Positions 21,631 to 26,111 of a stretch of DNA of 26,111 nucleotides are shown piece by piece. Where the stretch lies: positions 1 through 26,111 of IMG/VR virus record IMGVR_UViG_3300002835_000952; one strand, written 5' to 3'. A model generated the notes under the pieces. The model had not been told where the DNA came from. It made no database searches and saw only the letters and a program-made list of their open reading frames with translations. Made by a program: the position numbers and the translations under genes. The DNA is from a virus. The number at the start of each line of letters is the position of its first letter. Positions within the stretch are counted from its first letter, which is position 1.

Positions 21631-22027
21631 GAAGCGGAACGAAACTTCGGGCGTAGGTTTGCCCGGGCGGGAGGTTGTCAACCCGCCCGCGCCGGATGTT
21701 GTTCTGCCGCCGGGCCCTCCGGGAGGGCCTCCGCCCGCGCCTCCCGGCCCGCCCACGCCTCCTCGCCCAAATCCGCAGGACCTTGCGAACGCAAGACTGC
21801 TTTACGACGATTGGCAGTCTGCGCGAAGGGCATCGATCCGAGCCGAGGCGGAAATGATCTTGGCTCAGCGGGCCATCGATGGAACAAAAAAGCCGACGAT
21901 GGAAATGTTCCAAGAATCGATGCGAGCGATTCGCATGTTTTCAGCGCGGGAAAACGTCGCGCAGGAAAAACGCGAACGACTCCTCAACTACCTCGTTGAT
22001 CGAAATCTGAAGTTCGGGGACTTATAA
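21629..22027 (+). CDS. Lone plus-strand gene between the DUF4417 paralogs, unknown
   Basis: A 132-residue protein on the strand opposite to its neighbours. Residues 1-48 are Pro/Gly-rich (PPGPPGGPPPAPPGPPTPP) and the remaining ~85 form a helical domain rich in Ala, Arg, Glu and Met (LLYDDWQSARRASIRAEAEM, MEMFQESMRAIRMFSAREN, ending LLNYLVDRNLKFGDL). The composition is protein-like, and frames on the opposite strand here are Arg/Cys-rich nonsense. The start is head-to-head with DUF4417 paralog 1 (2-base overlap) and the stop is tail-to-tail with paralog 2, both stops read from one TTATAA. The Pro-rich DNA includes two GC-rich hairpins (21664-21689 and 21713-21729) that may affect transcription. 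Function unknown. Confidence 0.65.
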   Translation: MKRNETSGVGLPGREVVNPPAPDVVLPPGPPGGPPPAPPGPPTPPRPNPQDLANARLLYDDWQSARRASIRAEAEMILAQRAIDGTKKPTMEMFQESMRAIRMFSARENVAQEKRERLLNYLVDRNLKFGDL

Positions 22028-22642
22028 CGGGCGGCTTCGTCCTGTCGCCGGAATCCATTCGGCGGACCGACGACGGCACCAGTCGCGGACTCGATCGCCG
22101 CCGCCATAGACGGCAAAGACCAGTTCCGAGGGATCATCGACTTCGGCGTGCGCCATTGCCAGCATGTGCTCGCTTTCGAGATCAACGATCCGAGTTTCGG
22201 CGGCTCGGGTCGCATACGCCTTCCATCCGGCTGGAACGCCAATGAGGTTCGTCACCTGGAATTTCGCCGGAACATGCAGATCGACGAGAATCCGGCGGCC
22301 TTGACTTTGCCAGTAACGGCTGATCCACCGTTTCCAGCCGATCTCATGGAGTCCGAGCCAATGTGGCGTCGAATCGCCAAGGCTGAAATTCGGCTCAACG
22401 AGCGTGGGCGCGGGTGTTTTCATGGGAAGGTCCGGCTCGCGCTTGAGAGCCGAAAAATACTTGTCCGCGACGTAGAAGTGCCACGTCCCTCGGAACTCTT
22501 TCTGGCGGGAAATTCGCCAGTGTTTGCTTTCTCCACCCCACGGGAGGAATGGCTGGTCGATGGCGTCAGCCTGAAGAGCAAGGCGGAGGGTTGGAACCTC
22601 CGCCAGGTTGTCGGTCGGCCAGATTGCGTTTGGGACGCTCAT
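22022..22642 (-). CDS. DUF4417 protein, second paralog
   Basis: A 206-residue protein homologous to the first DUF4417 gene: both share PTDN-L-x-[EL]-x-PTLRL near the start, then WHFY, VEPNFS, a K-R-W-[IV]-[AS]-R-[WY]-W-Q-x-Q-G series, G-[IV]-P-[RA]-G-W-[RK]-AYATR, and VYGGG. The start at 22642 overlaps the preceding stop (ATGA); an in-frame ATG at 22657 is an alternative. Its C-terminus (DWCRRRSAEWIPATGR) differs from that of the paralog. The two are separated by an opposite-strand gene, suggesting an insertion between duplicates or a gene cassette. The molecular function of DUF4417 is not known to me. Confidence 0.75.
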   Translation of the reverse strand: MSVPNAIWPTDNLAEVPTLRLALQADAIDQPFLPWGGESKHWRISRQKEFRGTWHFYVADKYFSALKREPDLPMKTPAPTLVEPNFSLGDSTPHWLGLHEIGWKRWISRYWQSQGRRILVDLHVPAKFQVTNLIGVPAGWKAYATRAAETRIVDLESEHMLAMAHAEVDDPSELVFAVYGGGDRVRDWCRRRSAEWIPATGRSRPL

Positions 22643-22890
22643 GGGACTGGAAACCATTTGCGGTCTTCCCGGCGAACCAATCCCTCGGTCTCCAGCTCTC
22701 GGAGGATTTCTCCGAGTCTGAGTGCGGCCTCGACTTGGCCGATTTTTCTCCAGGGCCGAATAGCCCGGAACCAACCATAAGCCAAATCTCCGGTCGTGTG
22801 CCCGGGTTTGCGCCCGACGAGGGCGATAGCCTCCCTTCGCAGGATGTCCCGGACCAGCTTCTGCTGGGCGCTTTGGAGGATCCGTTTCAT
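22639..22890 (-). CDS. Small winged-helix-like protein
   Basis: An 83-residue basic protein (MKRILQSAQQKLVRDILRRE). The C-terminal half (VEAALRLGEILRELETEGLV then RREDRKWFPVP) has the helix-helix-wing look of small winged-helix DNA-binding proteins, where a recognition helix ends in E-G-L-V-x-R followed by a short hairpin. It is coupled at both ends: its ATG follows the stop of the acidic protein upstream in ATGA fashion and its stop overlaps the DUF4417 start. A local regulator is the natural guess, without direct support. Confidence 0.5.
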   Translation of the reverse strand: MKRILQSAQQKLVRDILRREAIALVGRKPGHTTGDLAYGWFRAIRPWRKIGQVEAALRLGEILRELETEGLVRREDRKWFPVP

Positions 22891-23081
22891 TTGGTTTTGA
22901 TTAAGTACAGCCCCTCGGTTTCGTGCTGATTATCCTCCGTGTCGCAAACCTCCCAGCCTGCCGGAATTTTGCAATTTTCGGCAGACTCATCTTTGGAAAA
23001 AACGGCCCAAGCCAATTCGTCGCCCCCGTCCTCTTCCTCCTCGAACCAAGTGTGCTCAAACCAAGTGTGCTTAATTTTCAT
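22887..23081 (-). CDS. Small acidic protein with a tandem HTWFE repeat
   Basis: A 64-residue, very acidic protein. Its N-terminus contains a direct repeat of five residues, HTWFE-HTWFE, from a 15-base tandem duplication, followed by an acidic run (EEEEDGGDELAWAVF) and two Cys (positions near 37 and 46: ENCKIP and VCDTED). The start overlaps the upstream stop and its stop overlaps the next ATG (both ATGA). DNA mimicry or inhibition of a host protein is possible for such acidic small phage proteins, but this is only a guess. Confidence 0.45.
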   Translation of the reverse strand: MKIKHTWFEHTWFEEEEDGGDELAWAVFSKDESAENCKIPAGWEVCDTEDNQHETEGLYLIKTK

Positions 23082-23752
23082 GCTGCCACCGCCTTTCTGG
23101 CGAGTTGTTGGCGGGCTCCGGCAAGGCTCGTTGTTGAGAAAGCGATCTGATCGCCTTCGACGGCAAGGTAGCCGTTTTCGGCGACCAATTGTTTGTTGCT
23201 AACCCGCACCCAAGTGCAGCGCCCGTCTTCGTCCAGGGCGACGACGACCTTGCCCAGGCGTTTGCTGGCCTGGACGACCTCTCGGGTCAGGAGGTGAATG
23301 CGCCGGGCATCAATGCTGACGGTGTGAACTGCGTCTGTTTTGCTGTAGGGACAGGAACGAGAATACTTGTCTCCGTAGCTGGTCTTGGTCCAGGCTCCGG
23401 CGAAGGACTGCCACTCGACCGCCGTTTCCGTTTGGCCGGAATATTGGCCACCAAGTTCGGCGGCCCAGTTGGCTGCGTCGATGGCCAGCTTGATCTGGCC
23501 TTCAGCGAAGTCCCGTCTGGCCTTTGGAAGTTTCTTCCATTCACCCTCTTTTGCCAGCATCACGTCGAGAGCAATTTGCGCCTCCCTGACTGATGAGTTG
23601 AGGGCCTCTTGGAGGCCTCCTGCGCTGGTTCGCTCGATGCAGCGTTGGAGTGATGTTTGGGCGTTTTCGGTTGCCTCTTCGGAAGCGATCCGAGCCGTAG
23701 TGAGTTCTGCCCGCTTGAGGCAGTCCGATTGCTTGGTCTTGTTCGTAGTCAC
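23078..23752 (-). CDS. Unknown protein, first gene of the minus-strand accessory run (224 aa)
   Basis: A 224-residue protein that I do not recognise. The N-terminal half is helical (start MTTNKTKQSDCLKRAELTTA, with SVREAQIALDVMLAKEGEWK). A central polar part carries a Cys (SRSCPYSKTDAVHTVSIDAR), and a second domain from about residue 150 has RLGKVVVALDEDGRCTWVRV. It has no membrane segment. It begins the run that continues through the DUF4417, surface and glycosyltransferase genes, and its start faces the XRE-like regulator across a 95-base region. Part of its coding DNA (23544-23560) is repeated near that regulator's start. Confidence 0.55.
   Translation of the reverse strand: MTTNKTKQSDCLKRAELTTARIASEEATENAQTSLQRCIERTSAGGLQEALNSSVREAQIALDVMLAKEGEWKKLPKARRDFAEGQIKLAIDAANWAAELGGQYSGQTETAVEWQSFAGAWTKTSYGDKYSRSCPYSKTDAVHTVSIDARRIHLLTREVVQASKRLGKVVVALDEDGRCTWVRVSNKQLVAENGYLAVEGDQIAFSTTSLAGARQQLARKAVAA
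23544..23560. repeat. 17-bp direct repeat, copy 1 (inside 224-aa gene)
   Basis: CCCTCTTTTGCCAGCAT occurs here, within the coding frame as the antisense of Met-Leu-Ala-Lys-Glu-Gly, and again at 23833-23849 at the start of the XRE-like gene. Flanking bases are also similar. Confidence 0.7.
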
Positions 23753-23847
23753 GCCGGAAGATTGCGTAAATTTTTCGGGCGCGCAACAAGGAATTGCATT
23801 TTTTGGTTTTTCGTTGCAAAAAGCGGAAATCGCCCTCTTTTGCCAGC
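23753..23847. promoter_or_regulatory. Divergent regulatory region with operator-like inverted repeats
   Basis: Between the minus-strand gene starting at 23752 and the plus-strand regulator starting at 23848. It is notably AT-rich for this phage and holds two inverted repeats of similar span: TTGCG (23762-23766) with CGCAA (23782-23786), and TTGCA (23794-23798) with TGCAA (23815-23819). These share a TTGC...GCAA form, as expected for two binding sites of one regulator. No clear -35/-10 pair was found. Confidence 0.5.
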
Positions 23848-23849
23848 AT
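23833..23849. repeat. 17-bp direct repeat, copy 2 (at XRE-like gene start)
   Basis: Exact second copy of CCCTCTTTTGCCAGCAT, ending in the ATG of the regulator. Could be an operator or a relic of a local duplication. Confidence 0.7.
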
Positions 23850-24099
23850 GACTATTGACTTGCATGAATGGAGCGAAATTTCGGCGGAAGGCTACTTGCT
23901 GCTGAGGAAGCTATTGGGCAGCCAAGGCGAAGTTGCCCAATTGCTGGGCTTGACGACCGCAACCATCTGCCTTCGGGAGCGCGGGAAAATTCAGATCAAG
24001 AGAGAGGCCTGGCTCGCCATCGTCGCCCTTTGCCGCGAGATGCTGGATCCGGCCAGCATGTCGACGATGGAGTCGCCGGATGATTCGGCGATGATCTGA
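23848..24099 (+). CDS. XRE/Cro-like helix-turn-helix regulator
   Basis: An 83-residue protein with an HTH at about residues 24-50: SQGEVAQLLGLTTATICLRE, typical of lambda repressor-like folds (Q-x-E-V-A-x-L-L-G-[LV]-T/S), followed by a basic RGKIQIKREAWLAIVAL helix. The acidic C-terminal tail (MSTMESPDDSAMI) is short; no cleavage or dimerisation domain like that of CI is present. It is divergent from the minus-strand accessory run, so it probably regulates that run and itself through the 23753-23847 region. The ATG start is chosen over an upstream non-ATG start because that leader is low complexity. No ribosome site is seen. Confidence 0.7.
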   Translation: MTIDLHEWSEISAEGYLLLRKLLGSQGEVAQLLGLTTATICLRERGKIQIKREAWLAIVALCREMLDPASMSTMESPDDSAMI

Positions 24100-24121
24100 G
24101 CAGCTTAGCGAAAGTTGGATG

Positions 24122-24152
24122 AACGGGCGGATCCGAAAAAGGTCCGCCCGTT
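24122..24152. terminator. Bidirectional hairpin terminator between convergent genes
   Basis: AACGGGCGGA (24122-24131) pairs with TCCGCCCGTT (24143-24152), extended inward by CC/GG around a GAAAAA loop. It lies between the plus-strand regulator stop (24099) and the minus-strand nuclease stop (24151). A weak T-run (ATTTT) follows on the plus strand. It most likely ends both transcripts. Confidence 0.8.
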
Positions 24153-24483
24153 ACATTTTGATCGCATGGCCCAGCTCAATCATCCGCTGGTTGACGGAAG
24201 TTCCGCCGAAAAGGAAAATGGTCGCAAGCAGTCGCCCGTATTTGTCGGAGCGGTCCTTTTGGGTCGAAATTAGCACGTTCTCCCGGCCCTGCTCGAACAT
24301 CTCCCGCAGACCTCGAGCGGCAGCTTCGCCTTGTGGAGTCGCGGCATCCGGTGCGTTGATTCCAGCCAGCCGCAGCCGGACGTTTTTTCGCCAGAGATTT
24401 AGGCCAAGGTCGATATCGGCGATGACGGTATCTCCGTCAACGACCCGGGTGATTTGAGCCTTGTAGGTGTATGGTTGGTTCAT
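24151..24483 (-). CDS. Thermonuclease-family nuclease (SNase domain)
   Basis: A 110-residue Ca-dependent nuclease of the staphylococcal nuclease type. The family motifs are clear: ITRVVDGDTVIADI (Asp16/Asp18), VRLRLAGINAPD (Arg38, Asn43, Asp46), GEAAARGL and DKYGRLLATI (Arg84, the R87 equivalent). Relative to the nuclease prototype, the D40 equivalent is Asn43 and the E43 equivalent is Asp46; the GINAP form occurs elsewhere in the family, so activity is still plausible. No signal peptide, so it should act in the cytoplasm, perhaps degrading host DNA or in phage DNA metabolism. It follows the SSB-like gene after a 71-base gap with a strong inverted repeat, and its stop lies in the terminator stem. 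Confidence 0.88.
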   Translation of the reverse strand: MNQPYTYKAQITRVVDGDTVIADIDLGLNLWRKNVRLRLAGINAPDAATPQGEAAARGLREMFEQGRENVLISTQKDRSDKYGRLLATIFLFGGTSVNQRMIELGHAIKM

Positions 24484-24502
24484 TAAAGTCTGATTTGGTT
24501 TT

Positions 24503-24529
24503 CTTTAATAACAGGGTTTCTTATTAAAG
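24503..24529. promoter_or_regulatory. Operator-like perfect inverted repeat before the nuclease gene
   Basis: CTTTAATAA at 24503-24511 and TTATTAAAG at 24521-24529 form a perfect 9-base inverted repeat with a 9-base loop. A further half site (ATTAAAG at 24482-24488) overlaps the nuclease start codon. It is AT-rich in a GC-rich genome, 20 bases before the start at 24483. Operator or attenuator function is inferred. Confidence 0.5.
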
Positions 24530-24554
24530 TTTCGGGCCGGTAACAACCGCCGTT

Positions 24555-24857
24555 TCAAAACGGGATGTCATCGGCTTCGGTCGGTTGCTGGTTAAACGGG
24601 ATCGGCTGGTTGGATGGCAGGGTAGCCGCTTGGCTGGATGGCTGAGCGTCTGGCAGTGTCAAACTTCCGACGAACGGCGAACCTTTTGCGCGTTCGTCTC
24701 CTGCTGGGTAGCTTTGTTTGAGGCTGTGCGTTTCGCCAAATCGGCTTTCCTTTGTCGGCCAGGCCACGAGGTCGAGCCATTTGTCGCCGGAGCGAGACTC
24801 GAAGAAAGCGGTCTTGTCGAGCTTCGACAAATTGATCTTGATGCGGATCGGTTTCAT
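24555..24857 (-). CDS. SSB-like protein with acidic C-terminal tail
   Basis: A 100-residue protein (MKPIRIKINLSKLDKTAFFE) with an N-terminal beta domain (KWLDLVAWPTKESRFGETH), a Gln/Pro/Ser-rich linker (QPSSQAATLPSNQPIPFNQ) and a C-terminus ending EADDIPF. The overall form (compact domain, flexible linker, acidic tip ending in Phe) is that of single-stranded DNA-binding proteins, whose D-D-x-P-F tip recruits partner proteins. The core is shorter than a full OB fold, so it may be a mimic or small variant. The start at 24857 has an AGGAGG ribosome site 8 bases before it and overlaps the stop of the membrane gene (ATGA). Grouping with a nuclease and a phosphoesterase supports a replication role. 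Confidence 0.65.
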   Translation of the reverse strand: MKPIRIKINLSKLDKTAFFESRSGDKWLDLVAWPTKESRFGETHSLKQSYPAGDERAKGSPFVGSLTLPDAQPSSQAATLPSNQPIPFNQQPTEADDIPF

Positions 24858-24973
24858 CGGGCGGCCTCCTGAAGGATTTGAGCCAACCTCCAAAATTCGG
24901 AGATGGCAATGGCGACGGAACCGCCAACAAGGGCGATCAGAAGCAACCAAGATAGGTGTTCAATTGGTTTCAT
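24854..24973 (-). CDS. Small membrane protein (39 aa)
   Basis: A 39-residue protein from an ATG at 24973, too short for usual gene finders. Residues about 7-24 are a clear membrane segment (LSWLLLIALVGGSVAIAI), followed by a short helical tail with Trp28 and Glu/Arg residues. Its TGA overlaps the SSB-like ATG in an ATGA junction, and the ribosome site of that gene (AGGAGG) lies within its last codons. This tight coupling supports that it is real. Role unknown: superinfection exclusion or a membrane anchor for replication proteins are possibilities. Confidence 0.55.
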   Translation of the reverse strand: MKPIEHLSWLLLIALVGGSVAIAISEFWRLAQILQEAAR

Positions 24974-25168
24974 AATCAAAAAACGAGCAGGAAGGGCATT
25001 TTTAGAAGGGTTGATGGGCGTCTGCTACCGTGAGTCAATTTTGGCCAAAAACCTCGAAATTCGGCCATTTCTGGCGCAGGAAAAAGGAATCTATTAAGCT
25101 GGCTGAAAAGTCGCGAGAGCCTTGGCGCCCATCCTGAAATTTTGTGACAGATTTTTTTTGACAGGCGC

Positions 25169-25411
25169 TCATATGCCTTTCTGCGCAGATACGGGCCGGA
25201 AATGCGGCGTTGCCCGAACGAATTCGCCGATCCGGATTCGGTAAACAGCCCGCTCCCACGTTCCCTGTTCGACGCACCGGTTGAGAAGTTGGCTTGCCCA
25301 GCATCGAGAGATTTTTTCATCGTTGGCGATCTGCCGCACGGTTCTCCAACCATCGGGAACTTCGTCAGGAGCGAGTTGAGCGTGGCGAACAAGGTTAGGA
25401 TTCGCGGTCAT
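25169..25411 (-). CDS. Small winged-helix-like DNA-binding protein
   Basis: An 80-residue protein with ATG at 25411 overlapping the previous stop (ATGA). The segment DGWRTVRQIANDEKISRCWA then SQLLNRCVEQGTWERAVY has the form of a helix-turn-helix followed by a wing (R-T-V-x-x-I-A-x-x-x-x-I-S-x-x-x-A-S-x-L-L). It ends in a basic/aromatic stretch (FVRATPHFRPV). A longer upstream frame is rejected since it reads antisense-like Arg-rich sequence through the neighbour. A regulator role is a reasonable guess. About 195 bases after it hold no supportable gene, apart from a repeated CTGTCA and TTTTGGCCAAAA. Confidence 0.5.
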   Translation of the reverse strand: MTANPNLVRHAQLAPDEVPDGWRTVRQIANDEKISRCWASQLLNRCVEQGTWERAVYRIRIGEFVRATPHFRPVSAQKGI

Positions 25412-26111
25412 TTGGCAAAGATGCTGGATCCAAGGCTGACTCCGTCGATGATCGGCACGTTGATCATCAAAAACTTCCCGGTGCGCGAGATCCACCGAAC
25501 GAGGTAACCGTGCGTCCATTCGGTTGGGCGAGTCTGGCAGTAGAGAGGTTGAAAACGACAAAGACAACCGGGATTCCACGCAGCGATGTGGCCGGTTCCG
25601 ATTTTCCTGACTGGCAGGTAGTCGGCCCTGTGGGTGTCGAAATACACAACATTCGCGGCAGCACTCTGGACTGCGGCCCTTGCCGAGTTAGCCGACCGTG
25701 ACAATCGATGGACGAACCAAACATCGTCGAACCGAATCCAACCGGGAACATGCGAGTCTCCATGCGTTTCGCCCGACCGATAGTAACGAATCCCTCGGTC
25801 AGCCAGGCCGAGGACGTGTTCGGCTGCGAAGGTTCGGCGAAGCAGTTCGATGTCTTTGGCGTGGCTGAGCTTTTGGCCCAAGGCCCACCTTTCGACTCGC
25901 CACTCGTGGTTCCCTTCGAGGTAGTGGATTTCCGAGGCGAGAGACTGCACTTGATCGAGGAGCCCGTTCGCGGTCGCCACATCATCTTCGTAGCTATCTG
26001 CCGACTCGGCAACGTAGCCAAGCGTATGATGCTCGGCAAGGAACCCGCCGCAGTCGAGGATGTCTCCGCCAAGGATGAGTCGGTCCGGCTCGATCATCTT
26101 CAGATCGGCCA
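25408..26111 (-). CDS. Calcineurin-like metallophosphoesterase, 5' end beyond window
   Basis: At least 233 codons are visible; the frame stays open to the right edge (ADLK precedes the first in-window Met at 26097). Numbering from that Met, motifs are: LILGGDILDCGG (GD at 11-12, Asp15), YLEGNHEWRVER (GNHE at 62-65), VWFVHRL (His130), and VVYFDTHRADY (153-157), followed by AAWNPGCLC and a Trp/Gly end. The first D-x-H motif must lie upstream of the window. The usual G-H-x-H is here F-D-T-H, so one metal-binding His is replaced by Asp. Family members hydrolyse phosphodiesters, cyclic nucleotides or RNA/DNA ends; the substrate here is unknown. It starts the replication-like block. Confidence 0.82.
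   Translation of the reverse strand, partial: ADLKMIEPDRLILGGDILDCGGFLAEHHTLGYVAESADSYEDDVATANGLLDQVQSLASEIHYLEGNHEWRVERWALGQKLSHAKDIELLRRTFAAEHVLGLADRGIRYYRSGETHGDSHVPGWIRFDDVWFVHRLSRSANSARAAVQSAAANVVYFDTHRADYLPVRKIGTGHIAAWNPGCLCRFQPLYCQTRPTEWTHGYLVRWISRTGKFLMINVPIIDGVSLGSSIFAK

Noticed and set aside
21630-21756. GTG start extension of the first DUF4417 gene (Gly-rich leader)
   Set aside because: It is not shared with the paralog, and it overlaps the plus-strand gene in antisense.
21004-21999. 331-codon plus-strand frame across the DUF4417 gene
   Set aside because: It is antisense to a conserved DUF4417 protein and very Arg-rich; the better plus-strand frame (21629-22027) is in another phase.
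25140-25170. TTGACA after a T-run as a plus-strand promoter
   Set aside because: No -10 element at the right distance and no plus-strand gene downstream.
24976-25392. 138-codon minus-strand frame
   Set aside because: It overlaps the winged-helix-like gene in another phase, and its sequence lacks any domain-like pattern.
1-26111. Search for integrase, tRNA, IS element, attachment sites or an endolysin
   Set aside because: No convincing sequence was found, so prophage versus free phage cannot be decided from this window.

Overview
The window is a fragment of a double-stranded DNA tailed phage or prophage (Caudoviricetes). It carries terminase, lambda-type portal, S49 capsid protease, HK97-type major capsid protein, capsid cement, neck, tail-tube, frameshifted tail assembly chaperone and tape-measure genes. 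No sheath or baseplate gene is seen, so a siphovirus-like particle is the simplest reading. The DNA is GC-rich and very densely coded, with many ATGA and TAATG start/stop overlaps. The host cannot be named. One fibre C-terminal domain resembles modules that I associate with Bacteroidota-type phages, but this is weak evidence. I see no integrase, tRNA, rRNA, CRISPR array or insertion sequence. The window cuts genes at both ends.

Almost everything is on the minus strand, so transcription runs from high to low coordinates. Region 26111-24151 is an early/replication-like block: a calcineurin-like phosphoesterase (cut by the edge), a small winged-helix-like protein, a 39-residue membrane protein, an SSB-like protein with an acidic DDIPF tail, and a thermonuclease. 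A two-sided hairpin terminator at 24122-24152 separates it from a short plus-strand XRE-like regulator (23848-24099). The regulator is divergent from the next minus-strand run across a 95-base region with operator-like inverted repeats.

Region 23752-17611 is accessory: three small unknown proteins, two DUF4417 paralogs with a lone plus-strand gene between them, an Ig-like (He_PIG-type) surface protein, a DUF2829/Tad2-like protein, a protein with about 15 Pro-Ser hexapeptide repeats, and a methyltransferase-GT29 sialyltransferase-like fusion translationally coupled to it. The last two suggest phage-encoded glycosylation of a virion protein.

Region 17557-10124 is packaging, lysis and head: small and large terminase, a basic protein, an HExxH metallopeptidase, holin-like membrane proteins, a gpW-position protein, portal, and capsid protease with a nested scaffold. 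Region 10101-8797 holds major capsid and cement, ending in a strong intrinsic terminator at 8731-8768 that directly abuts the next start codon. Region 8729-1 is neck and tail: head-tail joining, a terminator/fibre hybrid, a decoration-like protein, a Gly-rich adhesin and its small partner, two paralogous tail-tube-like proteins, a tail chaperone with a canonical -1 frameshift site (C CCA AAA plus stem-loop), a gp10-like neck protein, tape measure, and distal tail genes.
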